Source: a virus
IMG/VR virus record: IMGVR_UViG_3300022602_000330
Location: 1-27,837 of that record
Direction: 5' to 3' (one strand)
DNA length: 27,837 nucleotides
Position 1 is the stretch's first letter, and each line of letters begins with the position of its first letter. The position numbers were made by a program, and so were the translations under genes. A model generated the notes under the pieces. It ran no database searches and was not told where the DNA came from. It saw only the letters and a list, made by a program, of their open reading frames with translations. Positions 18,841 through 26,398 of this stretch are shown one piece after another.

Positions 18841-19797
18841 ATGACCTATAGTATCGGTGGGCAGATACAGGCAACTGACTATAACAATTTCACCGGTACT
18901 ACGGCGGTAAATGCTGCTTATGCAAGTTCCGCTGCAGCTACAGCCAAGATGGCTGCTCTAATCGGCGTTGGATACGGCGACAGGGGTTATGGGCAAACTT
19001 CGGCAACATTAAGTACAGTCGCAGCAGGTAATACAGTTACAGCTGCGCAATGGAACAATCTTCAATCTACGATGAGCACTATGAACACTCACCAAGGATC
19101 GGGATTAACTTTGCAACCTGTAGTATCAGTAGGTGGTACTATACTAGCCGAAGATGGCGAACTTAGTCGCCCAAATATCTCTTCGTTGATATCATCGTTA
19201 GATACAAATAGGCTTAATGCTACAGTTACAGATATGACTGTCACCGCTGCATTATCTAGCAGTCAAGCTACAGGTTGGTCTGGTACTGTACAACATGTTT
19301 TTACAGCAGTATTTGCCACGGTTGATCAAGCTAGGTATTATTTCAACACTGGCGGACAGATACGATTTGCCGGATCCAATACCGGAAGCACTACGCCTGC
19401 TGGTGCAGCATGGGCAACGTTGCTTTCTGCTATGGGTACTATCAGCTTTGGTGCAGGTGGCACTTCGTATACTGGATCGGGTGGTACTATAACTAATAAC
19501 ATTGGTTATTATAATCTTACAACAAGCCCTACGCAGATATTCATACATAACGGTGCTGCGCCATATGCTGGCATTTACTATGCGATATCTATCCAAACTA
19601 ATGCCACAGGTACTGCCAATGGTAGCAACGGTAGCACAATAACATGCACGGCTACATTTAATGATTCGTCTGCTCCGCACGGACCAGTCACTGGTACCAC
19701 TACTAGCAGCATTAGTTCCTATAAAGCATCTAATTCCGGAGCATTGAATAATCCTGCTGTAGCTGCTCCGACCTTCACGACCACGACACCTCTGTGA
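18841..19797 (+). CDS. Phage virion protein, Gly/Ala/Thr-rich (318 residues)
   Basis: It starts 1 nt after the fibre stop with a purine-rich GGAAGGG just upstream, so expression is probably coupled to the fibre. The N-terminal 85 residues show a pattern seen in structural proteins of T4-like aquatic phages: IGGQIQATDYNNF, GVGYGDRGYGQT, then VTAAQWNNLQSTM. The remainder is Ser/Thr/Gly-rich and low in charge, suiting a beta-sandwich or fibre-tip protein. No catalytic motif, signal peptide or membrane helix is seen. From its place after the fibre it may be a fibre accessory, adhesin or decoration protein; this is inference. Function not recognised. Confidence 0.7.
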   Translation: MTYSIGGQIQATDYNNFTGTTAVNAAYASSAAATAKMAALIGVGYGDRGYGQTSATLSTVAAGNTVTAAQWNNLQSTMSTMNTHQGSGLTLQPVVSVGGTILAEDGELSRPNISSLISSLDTNRLNATVTDMTVTAALSSSQATGWSGTVQHVFTAVFATVDQARYYFNTGGQIRFAGSNTGSTTPAGAAWATLLSAMGTISFGAGGTSYTGSGGTITNNIGYYNLTTSPTQIFIHNGAAPYAGIYYAISIQTNATGTANGSNGSTITCTATFNDSSAPHGPVTGTTTSSISSYKASNSGALNNPAVAAPTFTTTTPL

Positions 19798-19801
19798 TTT
19801 C

Positions 19802-19830
19802 TTGACTTGCTGCTGTGATGCAGTAACAAT
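19802..19830 (+). promoter_or_regulatory. Candidate sigma70-type promoter before the glycosyltransferase cassette
   Basis: TTGACT (19802-19807) and AACAAT (19825-19830) are 17 bp apart, matching the -35 hexamer at five of six positions and the -10 at four. It lies in the 59-nt gap separating the structural genes from the cassette, where no GCTAAATA box is found. The hairpin arm at 19827 overlaps the -10. Weak evidence; it could be chance. Confidence 0.3.
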
Positions 19831-19848
19831 CGTTAGATAAAACGATTG
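19827..19848 (+). promoter_or_regulatory. 8-bp perfect hairpin upstream of the start codon at 19857
   Basis: CAATCGTT (19827-19834) pairs perfectly with AACGATTG (19841-19848) around a 6-nt AGATAA loop. No T run follows, so it is not a standard terminator. It ends next to GGGAT, the only ribosome-site candidate before ATG 19857. It could affect translation or protect an mRNA end; role unproven. Confidence 0.5.
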
Positions 19849-19856
19849 GGATCACC

Positions 19857-20213
19857 ATGGACGAGCGTTTACAAAAAGCATTAGAATTTTCTAAATATCG
19901 CATATCACTCTTCAATCGCAAAGAGGATCTCAAGGTCAAGGTCAACAATATGTTGCTACATGCCCATAACGGTGGCATTTTTAAAGCAACACAGGAATTG
20001 CTATCATTCACTAAACTCATGCTTGATAGCGGGCATACCACTGTGGTATTGATAGACGAAAATGGTAATCCGATAGAGATAACAGATTTAGAATCATTTT
20101 TAGATGACTGTATCAGCAAATATTTTGAAGCTACAAATTATTATCACATAGAATATAGCAAGCTTCGCAAGGCAAGATCTGTGAACAGCATCTATGAGTT
20201 TGTGAATGATTGA
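19857..20213 (+). CDS. Small conserved phage protein of unknown function (118 residues)
   Basis: This begins the cassette. It has a charged N-terminus (LQKALEFSKYRISLFNRKEDLKVK), a helical middle (NGGIFKATQELLSFTKLMLDSG), a short beta segment VVLIDENGNPIEI, and an ending YFEATNYYHIEYSKLRKARS. That layout matches a small hypothetical protein I associate with T4-like aquatic phages, where it often lies among late genes. It looks soluble and mostly helical, with no catalytic motif or membrane segment. Its last 8 bases overlap the next start codon, so it is co-translated with the glycosyltransferase-like genes. Function unknown; a role linked to the adjacent fibre or sugar genes would be guilt by association only. 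Confidence 0.7.
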   Translation: MDERLQKALEFSKYRISLFNRKEDLKVKVNNMLLHAHNGGIFKATQELLSFTKLMLDSGHTTVVLIDENGNPIEITDLESFLDDCISKYFEATNYYHIEYSKLRKARSVNSIYEFVND

Positions 20214-21111
20214 TCATCCAGATGGATTTACATTACCTCGTGGTTATCTAATCTATGCTCACAATAATGATAACATAGATTATGCCAGCTTAGCCGTGTG
20301 TAATGCTCTGTTGATAAAAAAACATCTCAGAGAAAATGCAGTAGCATTGGTTACTGATTCGCACACAGCAAGATATATGGAGCAGCTTTACGATCCTGGC
20401 ATATTGCGCATGGCATTTGATAGGATAATCTACGACGACAGCATCACCAACAGCGCGTCGCGTCGATATCATGATACTCGTTATACGACGTTTACTGACA
20501 GCTACAACAATACTAATCGTCCAAACGCATTAGATCTTTCGCCGTTTGATGAGACTGTTTTGATTGACAGTGATTATCTCATGTTAGATAATACCATGGA
20601 TTTAGTTTGGGGTAACTTTGAAGATTTCATGTGTAATCGCAAGACGTCTGATTTAAATCATAAAGTTGACAATTTTGGATTCGATAACAGATTTAGCGAT
20701 ATGAGCATACCGCTCTACTGGGCAACTGCTGTATACTTCCGCAAGACTGAAAAAAGTAAGCTTATATTTCAGATGATGAATTTTATCAAGGAAAATTATG
20801 TTTATTACCAATATCTGTATCAGTTTGCACCAACTGGATATTTTCGCAATGATCATGCGCTGAGCATTGCTATACATCTATTGAATAATCTCATGGAATA
20901 TGGTAGCATCGCATCTCTGCCTAACAATCGATTGTTGTTCAGCATGGAAGAAGATGAAATGCACGGATTTATAGACGGAGCATGTGTCATAACCAGCGAA
21001 CCAGAACAGGGAGATTTTCGCTTGCATGTAGTATCTCAAAATGTGCATGTTATGAACAAGCGTGCTATAATTCGAAACAAGGATAAGATAATAAACTATG
21101 CAATCAGCTGA
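20206..21111 (+). CDS. GT8-like glycosyltransferase (GT-A fold), copy 1
   Basis: The 301-residue protein has the layout of a GT-A, family-8-like transferase. A beta strand RGYLIYAHNN near the N-terminus is followed by a nucleotide-binding half with VALVTD and FDRIIYDD. The segment SPFDETVLIDSDYLML then carries the Asp-Ser-Asp motif (residues 121-123), expected to hold the metal and sugar-nucleotide phosphates. Family knowledge: such enzymes move a sugar from UDP- or GDP-sugar to an acceptor while retaining anomeric configuration. The sugar and acceptor cannot be read from sequence. The start overlaps the previous gene by 8 nt, and the end overlaps the next gene by 14 nt. The next gene is a diverged paralogue with the same PYDET...D-x-D plan. 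Activity is inferred from motifs alone. Confidence 0.6.
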   Translation: MIDHPDGFTLPRGYLIYAHNNDNIDYASLAVCNALLIKKHLRENAVALVTDSHTARYMEQLYDPGILRMAFDRIIYDDSITNSASRRYHDTRYTTFTDSYNNTNRPNALDLSPFDETVLIDSDYLMLDNTMDLVWGNFEDFMCNRKTSDLNHKVDNFGFDNRFSDMSIPLYWATAVYFRKTEKSKLIFQMMNFIKENYVYYQYLYQFAPTGYFRNDHALSIAIHLLNNLMEYGSIASLPNNRLLFSMEEDEMHGFIDGACVITSEPEQGDFRLHVVSQNVHVMNKRAIIRNKDKIINYAIS

Positions 21112-21973
21112 GATACGATCCCGTCGGCGTGGATTTTTCACCTTTGCTCAGAATAATCCAGATACTGATTATATCAGAATGGCATATGCATTAGCGTTGA
21201 GCCTCAAGGCAAGTCAGCATTCGACACCGTATCTAACCATAGGAATAACACCAGGTACAACAGTGCCGGAGAAATACGCACATGCATTTGATAACATCAT
21301 AGAGATACCGTGGGGCGATCATGCAGCTGATAGCATATGGAAACTCGAAAATGAATGGAAGTCTATCCATATGAGTCCATATGATGAGACCATTAAACTT
21401 GATGCAGACATGTTGTTCTTCAATGACATAGGATCGTGGTGGGAAGCTCTGGCTAACAAGGAATTTTCCATATGCAATAGAGTATTAGATTACAGAGCTT
21501 ATGAAATTACAGGGGACTATTACAGAAAAACCTTTACGGATAATGATTTGCCTAACGTTTATACCGGATTTATGTATTTTAAGAAGACTCCGGCTAGCAT
21601 GGAAATTTTCGATCTTGCTAGGTATGTATATTATAACTGGCAGAGTTTTTTCGAACTCGTTTTAAAACCTGACAGCAGACCTACATATGTTAGTACTGAT
21701 GTGGTATTTGCAATAGTTTTAAAATTGTTAGATCTCGATCAAGATTTTTATACTACCAAGCAACTGCCGACATTTGTGCATATGAAAAGCCAGATACAGG
21801 GCTGGGGTGCAGATGCATTAGATGAAGACTGGAACAAGATACTAAGCGTCTTTTTTAATCCGGCATTAGAATGCAAGTTAGGTAATTATTTGCAGTTTTT
21901 TCCGTTGCACTATCATGTAAAAAGCTTCTTAACTGATGAGATAATAGAATATTATGAGCGAAATACTGTCTGA
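21098..21973 (+). CDS. GT8-like glycosyltransferase (GT-A fold), copy 2
   Basis: At 291 residues this follows the same plan as the gene before it: RGFFTFAQNNPDTDYIRMA near the start, YLTIGITPG, FDNIIEIPWGD, then SPYDETIKLDADMLFF with Asp-Ala-Asp at residues 102-104. Further along, NVYTGFMYFKKT and STDVVFAIVLKL resemble the acceptor-side half of GT8 enzymes, and the C-terminus has a His-containing FPLHYHVKSF segment. The shared PYDET and D-x-D features, with otherwise moderate similarity, suggest an old tandem duplication followed by change of specificity. It starts inside the previous gene (14-nt overlap) and overlaps the next by 20 nt. A metal-dependent sugar transferase is likely; substrate unknown. 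Confidence 0.6.
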   Translation: MQSAEIRSRRRGFFTFAQNNPDTDYIRMAYALALSLKASQHSTPYLTIGITPGTTVPEKYAHAFDNIIEIPWGDHAADSIWKLENEWKSIHMSPYDETIKLDADMLFFNDIGSWWEALANKEFSICNRVLDYRAYEITGDYYRKTFTDNDLPNVYTGFMYFKKTPASMEIFDLARYVYYNWQSFFELVLKPDSRPTYVSTDVVFAIVLKLLDLDQDFYTTKQLPTFVHMKSQIQGWGADALDEDWNKILSVFFNPALECKLGNYLQFFPLHYHVKSFLTDEIIEYYERNTV

Positions 21974-22493
21974 TAAGAAAGCATGGGCTTGGTATGATAC
22001 CGAGTCATTAAAACTATTACACGTGGGATTCCATGAGAATTCTTACGACGAGCCCGGTCTTAGCAAGCTAGAAATAAGTTATAATACTGCACTTGACATT
22101 GCATCGGGTAAGAGCACTTTTCATCAATATAAAATTGTTATTGCTGGTAAAACACCAACTCTTTATTTTAAAAAATTGAGACCATTTACGAAGAAATTCT
22201 GGAACCTCGTAGACACAGAAGCCAACCAATTTGTCAGCAAGTTTGATTCGGCTGAAACTAATAAGAGCCCCGTTACAATATTGAGAAAAACCCCTGCTAA
22301 ATTTGTTGTTAGTTTAGTTGGTGATGCTAAAAACATAGTTTTTTATATCACTATGAAAAATGATCCGAATTATCTTATCAAGAAGTTAGATTTTTTAGAT
22401 TATGCTCACACAGTGGGATCGGTAACTGGTATTGAGATACCAGTTGAATCTGAAGTAGATTACAGCATATATGTGAGGTACGATGCAGCGTGA
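21954..22493 (+). CDS. Unknown protein embedded in the glycosyltransferase operon (179 residues)
   Basis: I do not recognise this protein. It is soluble-looking and Lys-rich with no D-x-D, Rossmann or membrane signature. Visible landmarks are AWAWYDTESLKLLHVGFHENSYDEPG near the start (AWAWYDTESLKL and GFHENSYDEPG), a Thr/Lys-rich middle, and a beta-rich C-terminal half ending DYSIYVRYDA that could be an immunoglobulin-like or jelly-roll fold. The 20-nt overlap upstream and 11-nt overlap downstream show it is an integral part of the coupled operon. Possible roles are an accessory or sugar-binding subunit for the adjacent transferases, or a small virion protein they modify; both are guesses from position. 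Confidence 0.6.
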   Translation: MSEILSDKKAWAWYDTESLKLLHVGFHENSYDEPGLSKLEISYNTALDIASGKSTFHQYKIVIAGKTPTLYFKKLRPFTKKFWNLVDTEANQFVSKFDSAETNKSPVTILRKTPAKFVVSLVGDAKNIVFYITMKNDPNYLIKKLDFLDYAHTVGSVTGIEIPVESEVDYSIYVRYDAA

Positions 22494-23388
22494 TATGAGT
22501 GAATTTGATTTTGTATTTCTCAGCTATGATGAACCAAATGCTGAAACACTCTTTGCAGAACTATTAAACATAGTGCCGTGGGCAAAGCGCGTACACGGTG
22601 TAAAAGGATTTGACACTGCGCATAGAGCATGTGCCGATGTAGCTGACACTGATTTCTTTGTAACAGTTGACGGTGATAACAGCGTAGACGAACAGTTTTT
22701 AAATGTAAAACTTAACATTGGCGATGGACAAGACGATCACGCATGGACCTGGGCCGGACGCAATCATATCAACGGTTTAGTATATGGTAATGGTGGTCTA
22801 AAGTTATGGAGCAAGCAATTCGTGCGCACCATGAACAGCCACGAAAATAGCAATGCAGATGCCAGCAAGGTTGATTTTTGTTGGAGCACCAAATATCATG
22901 AGGTGTTTGGAACATACAGCACAACCAAACCGAATGCAAGTGCATATCAAGCATGGAGAGCAGGATATCGAGAAGGTGTGAAGATGAGCCTCGATAGCGG
23001 CAACAGATTAAAACCAGCAGAATTTGCTCGTAAAGTATGGGTATATAATCTGCATAAACTTTTGATATGGTGCAGCGTTGGTGCTGATGTTGAGAATGGT
23101 ATATGGAGCATATATGGTGCCCGTCAAGGTGCCTTTGACTGTAATCTGACTGACGATGATCACACCATGATACGGGATTATGATTGGTTTCAAGATAAAT
23201 GGACCCAAGTGCAAGATCTCGATCCTATGACAGAATCTGCTAAGCTTAGGGAAAAACTAAGACACGGTTTAAACATAAACATTGCTGATCTAGATGCAGA
23301 CAGTAGCAGATTTTTTAAGAGGATATACATCAACCCGCCGCGTCCGTTGGTTGGTTATGATCAGATAAGTCACTTAGCAGCTATGTAA
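22483..23388 (+). CDS. GT-A-like protein of the SYDEPN family, copy 1
   Basis: This 301-residue protein belongs to a phage family repeated three more times downstream. Landmarks in order are VFLSYDEPNAE, AKRVHGVKGFDTAH, FVTVDGDNSV (Asp63-Gly-Asp65, a D-x-D candidate), NHINGLVYGNGGLKLW, AYQAWRAGYREGVKMS and DVENGIWSIYGARQG. A C-terminal tail has DADSSRFFKRIY and PPRP. The strand, D-x-D and acceptor-loop order fits a GT-A glycosyltransferase, but activity has not been shown as far as I know. The start could be 22483 (GAGGT only 3 nt upstream) or ATG 22495 (MSEFDFVF), whose position better matches the relatives. Its stop overlaps the next ATG by one base. Confidence 0.6.
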   Translation: MQRDMSEFDFVFLSYDEPNAETLFAELLNIVPWAKRVHGVKGFDTAHRACADVADTDFFVTVDGDNSVDEQFLNVKLNIGDGQDDHAWTWAGRNHINGLVYGNGGLKLWSKQFVRTMNSHENSNADASKVDFCWSTKYHEVFGTYSTTKPNASAYQAWRAGYREGVKMSLDSGNRLKPAEFARKVWVYNLHKLLIWCSVGADVENGIWSIYGARQGAFDCNLTDDDHTMIRDYDWFQDKWTQVQDLDPMTESAKLREKLRHGLNINIADLDADSSRFFKRIYINPPRPLVGYDQISHLAAM

Positions 23389-24842
23389 TGTATGACATCG
23401 TATTTGCTAGCAAGCACGATAAGAATGTAGTCGCATTCAATCGCTTCAAAATTAGATATCCAAATGCTAAATGGTTGACTAATGTCAAGACATTGAGTCA
23501 AGCAGTCTCGGCATCTGTGAAGATGTGCATGACTAGCATGCACTGGTTAATTACAGATGATGTGCTGTTGCATCCTGATCTAGATCTAACATGGAAGACC
23601 GACACCTGGGACAGACCGTATCCGCATATCTGGATTACAGTTGACAGCCTCGGAAATCCTGTAAATGAATATGCTGGGGTTTATCTCATACCGAATAGAT
23701 ATAAGGTATCGTCTGATGAACTAGAAACTGGTATATTATCACAATTCAAGGTAATGCCAGATCATCAACAGGTATTGATACCGTATGATATGGTTAAAGC
23801 TTCCTATGATGATTTTAGTAACGTAGCACATGCATGTGAAAAAGTTAGTGATTTGTGCCATACAGAAATGCATTGGGTCATCATGGACGATGTTGTGCTA
23901 AACAATGATTTTGATCTCAACTGGCGACCGCCTGTATGGGACAGGCAGTATGTACATGTGTGGAAGACCGCAGATAACAACGGTAATGAACTAGATAATA
24001 ACACAGGAGTATATCTAGTACCATGCAATTATCAACCTACTAACATTGAATTAGAACAAGGCAGCCTAAGTTCTATCAAATTTGTAGACCCGATTGCCTC
24101 TACAGTTGTGCCGTATGACATATTTTTCATCAGCTATAATGAGCAAAATGCAGAGAGTAACTTCCGTGCACTGCAGACAAGATTCCCGGCTGCGCAGCAT
24201 GTAAGTGGCATCAAAGGCATCAATAATGCTCACATGCGCTGTGCTGAACTAAGCAAGACCAGCATGTTTTGGACAGTAGATGCTGACACTATAGCAGACG
24301 ATAGCTTTACTTTCAGTTATAGGCCACCAGATCATGATAGGCAATATCTGCATCTATGGCATAGTAGAAATCCCGTGAATGGTCTAAATTACGGATGGGG
24401 AGCGATAAAACTGTGGCCGACACGTTTGGTTAGAGAATTTAAATCAAACTGGTTAGATTTCACGACCACAGTAGGCAACATCAAGATTATTCCCGACATT
24501 ATAGCAACTACAAACTATAATTGCGATGAAATGAGTACCTGGCGCAGCGGATTTCGCGAAGCAGTGAAACTATGTGTTAATGTTAATAAAGGTGACTTTC
24601 AAGAAAGCATGGAACGCCTCATGGTTTGGTTAACAGCAAAAAGCAGCGCCGATTGGTCAGAAGCTAGCAAGCAAGGTGCAATGGCGGGAACTGATTTCTA
24701 TCTAGAATGCAAGCGCTCAAATGACACCGCCGGTTTAAAACAAATAAACGATTTTGAATGGTTAGAAATTAGATTCAATAATCGTACAGAAAAATGTTTA
24801 GAAATGTCTAGGTCTGATCTATTATCAGTATTAAGAGAATGA
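23388..24842 (+). CDS. Three-module GT-A-like protein of the SYDEPN family
   Basis: The 484 residues divide into three related modules. Module 3 (about 243-484) is complete: YDIFFISYNEQNAE, SGIKGINNAH, WTVDADTI (Asp298-Ala-Asp300), NPVNGLNYGWGAIKLW and STWRSGFREAVKL. Modules 1 (2-125) and 2 (133-236) contain only the N-terminal half. They keep YD(I/M)V.AS, (M)HW and WDR.Y.H.W, but have Asp-Asp-Val (57-59 and 167-169) where active relatives have Asp-x-Asp. They also lack the NGL.YG loop. Modules 1 and 2 end alike (GVYLIPNRY, GVYLVPCNY). I infer two non-catalytic modules, for acceptor binding or spacing, fused to one probable transferase. The TAATG junction upstream and 3-nt gap downstream support co-translation. 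Confidence 0.62.
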   Translation: MYDIVFASKHDKNVVAFNRFKIRYPNAKWLTNVKTLSQAVSASVKMCMTSMHWLITDDVLLHPDLDLTWKTDTWDRPYPHIWITVDSLGNPVNEYAGVYLIPNRYKVSSDELETGILSQFKVMPDHQQVLIPYDMVKASYDDFSNVAHACEKVSDLCHTEMHWVIMDDVVLNNDFDLNWRPPVWDRQYVHVWKTADNNGNELDNNTGVYLVPCNYQPTNIELEQGSLSSIKFVDPIASTVVPYDIFFISYNEQNAESNFRALQTRFPAAQHVSGIKGINNAHMRCAELSKTSMFWTVDADTIADDSFTFSYRPPDHDRQYLHLWHSRNPVNGLNYGWGAIKLWPTRLVREFKSNWLDFTTTVGNIKIIPDIIATTNYNCDEMSTWRSGFREAVKLCVNVNKGDFQESMERLMVWLTAKSSADWSEASKQGAMAGTDFYLECKRSNDTAGLKQINDFEWLEIRFNNRTEKCLEMSRSDLLSVLRE

Positions 24843-24845
24843 AAC

Positions 24846-25532
24846 ATGTACGACGTTGTCTTTATTAGCTACGAAGAATCAAATGCCGAAGAAAACTGGC
24901 AACTATTAAAAGCTACTGTACCAACCGCCAAGCGGTTGCACGGGATCAAAGGTATACATTTAGCGCATATTGCTGCAGCTAACATGGTATCTAGTGAAAT
25001 GTTTTATTGTGTTGACGGTGATGCTGTAATCGTTGACGGATTTAAATTTGATTATATGGTACCTCAACATCAGTTAGACCATGTGCATGTGTTTAGGGCT
25101 AGAAATCCGATAAACGATCTAGTCTATGGATATGGCGCAGTAAAACTATTGCCTACTCAAGAAGTTAGGCGGTTAGTTCATAAAGATTTTAAGCCAGATA
25201 TGACCAGCAGCATCAATCGCAACTATAAAATAATTCATCAATTATCAAATGTAACAGCATTTAATACTGATGCATATAACACATGGCGGAGTGCATTTAG
25301 GGAATGCTCCAAACTGGCCAGCGGAGTAATAGATGGCCAAGTTAACACTGAGACACAACAGAGATTAGAAACATGGTGCATAAAAGGCCAAGACCGAGAA
25401 TATGGCCATTGGGCATTGCTCGGAGCTCAGGCTGGCCGTAAATTTGGATTTGAAAACAAAGGTACTGACCAATTAATGAAAATAAATGATTGGCAATGGT
25501 TACGAAGTCAATATGAAAGAACCCTGACATGA
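24846..25532 (+). CDS. GT-A-like protein of the SYDEPN family, short single-module copy
   Basis: At 228 residues this is the most compact complete member: YDVVFISYEESNAEENW, AKRLHGIKGIHLAH, CVDGDAVIV (Asp57-Gly-Asp59), NPINDLVYGYGAVKLLP, NTDAYNTWRSAFRECSKL, and a C-terminal helical part ending WALLGAQAG and INDWQWL. It shares the NPIN/YGYGAVKL and WRSAFRE variants with module 3 of the preceding gene rather than with the longer copies at 22483 and 25529. I associate this form with T4-like aquatic phages, where it is normally listed as hypothetical. A glycosyltransferase is the best guess from the D-x-D and strand pattern. An ATGA overlap links it to the next gene. Confidence 0.6.
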   Translation: MYDVVFISYEESNAEENWQLLKATVPTAKRLHGIKGIHLAHIAAANMVSSEMFYCVDGDAVIVDGFKFDYMVPQHQLDHVHVFRARNPINDLVYGYGAVKLLPTQEVRRLVHKDFKPDMTSSINRNYKIIHQLSNVTAFNTDAYNTWRSAFRECSKLASGVIDGQVNTETQQRLETWCIKGQDREYGHWALLGAQAGRKFGFENKGTDQLMKINDWQWLRSQYERTLT

Positions 25533-26398
25533 CCGCTGCATGGATGCGAGACCTAGAAGTTTTTTATATAAGTTACGACGAACCTAACAGGGAATCAAAC
25601 TGGGCACGAGTACAGGAATTATTACCGAACGCTACTCATATACAAGGTGTTAAAGGTTTTGAGGCAGCACACAAGATATGCGCTCACGCAGCCTTAGCTG
25701 ACCGATTTTTAACCATAGATGGCGATAATTGGCTATTAGACAGCGGATTGGACACTTTCCTAGATGATGCTGGTATGGAAGATGTTGTGTTTAGCTTTAA
25801 GAGCAAAAACATAATCAATGGCCTAGAATATGGCAATGGCGGCTTAAAATGTTGGAACAGAGATGTGTTACTAGCCAGTAATACACACGAAAGCAGCAAC
25901 ACCACAGATTTCTGTTGGGCATTGCGCTATTACCAGATAGACACACTTGCTAGTATTAGCGTGAATAATTCTAGTGCCTATCAAGCATGGCGTGCAGGCT
26001 ATCGCGAAGGTGTCAAGATGAGTTATCTCAATGGCCTTCCGATGAAGAATCCTGTAACAGATATTTCTCTACTCTATCAGGGAAATCTCAGCAAGCTTAA
26101 CCTATGGATGGCAGTAGGTAGAGATGTTGAGAACGGTACCTGGGCTATGTTAGGAGCTAGACAGGGTTTCTATGAGCTATATGCTAACATAATAGACAAT
26201 ACTGTAATCAATGATTACCATTGGTTTGATAGACACTGGAAGAAAACTGAGCATGTAAACACGGAAACGGTGCTGAAGAGATATGCAGATCTATTACAGA
26301 ATGAGTTCGGAGTGTTCGTACCAGAATTAGATGCTTCTACCAGTTTGTGGTTAAAACAAAATTATTTGCATCCGCCTCGTAAAGGTATGATGCTGTGA
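25529..26398 (+). CDS. GT-A-like protein of the SYDEPN family, copy 4
   Basis: This 289-residue protein is closest to the one at 22483. Shared landmarks are FYISYDEPNRESNW, IQGVKGFEAAH, TIDGDNWL (Asp64-Gly-Asp66), NIINGLEYGNGGLKCW, HESSN, TDFCWA, AYQAWRAGYREGVKMS and DVENGTWAMLGARQG. The same C-terminal extension appears (LDASTSLWLKQNY, then PPRK). The two genes therefore form a subfamily separate from the shorter members between them. It starts within an ATGA overlap and ends in a GTGA overlap, so ribosomes can pass directly to the methyltransferase-like gene. Likely a sugar transferase; donor and acceptor unknown. Confidence 0.6.
   Translation: MTAAWMRDLEVFYISYDEPNRESNWARVQELLPNATHIQGVKGFEAAHKICAHAALADRFLTIDGDNWLLDSGLDTFLDDAGMEDVVFSFKSKNIINGLEYGNGGLKCWNRDVLLASNTHESSNTTDFCWALRYYQIDTLASISVNNSSAYQAWRAGYREGVKMSYLNGLPMKNPVTDISLLYQGNLSKLNLWMAVGRDVENGTWAMLGARQGFYELYANIIDNTVINDYHWFDRHWKKTEHVNTETVLKRYADLLQNEFGVFVPELDASTSLWLKQNYLHPPRKGMML

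Noticed and set aside
18473-18874. 133-codon open frame on the minus strand across the end of the tail fibre gene
   Set aside because: It lies entirely opposite well-supported coding sequence, has no ribosome site or recognisable protein pattern, and all supported genes are on the + strand.
19252-19680. 142-codon minus-strand frame opposite the 318-residue virion protein
   Set aside because: Its sequence is Arg/Ser/Cys-rich with no domain pattern, as expected for antisense of a Thr/Ala/Gly-rich gene.
19892-19899. CTAAATA-like box inside the 118-residue gene as a promoter for the cassette
   Set aside because: It lacks the preceding G seen in the three junction copies, lies about 310 nt before the next start inside a gene, and a few such 7-mers are expected by chance in AT-rich DNA.
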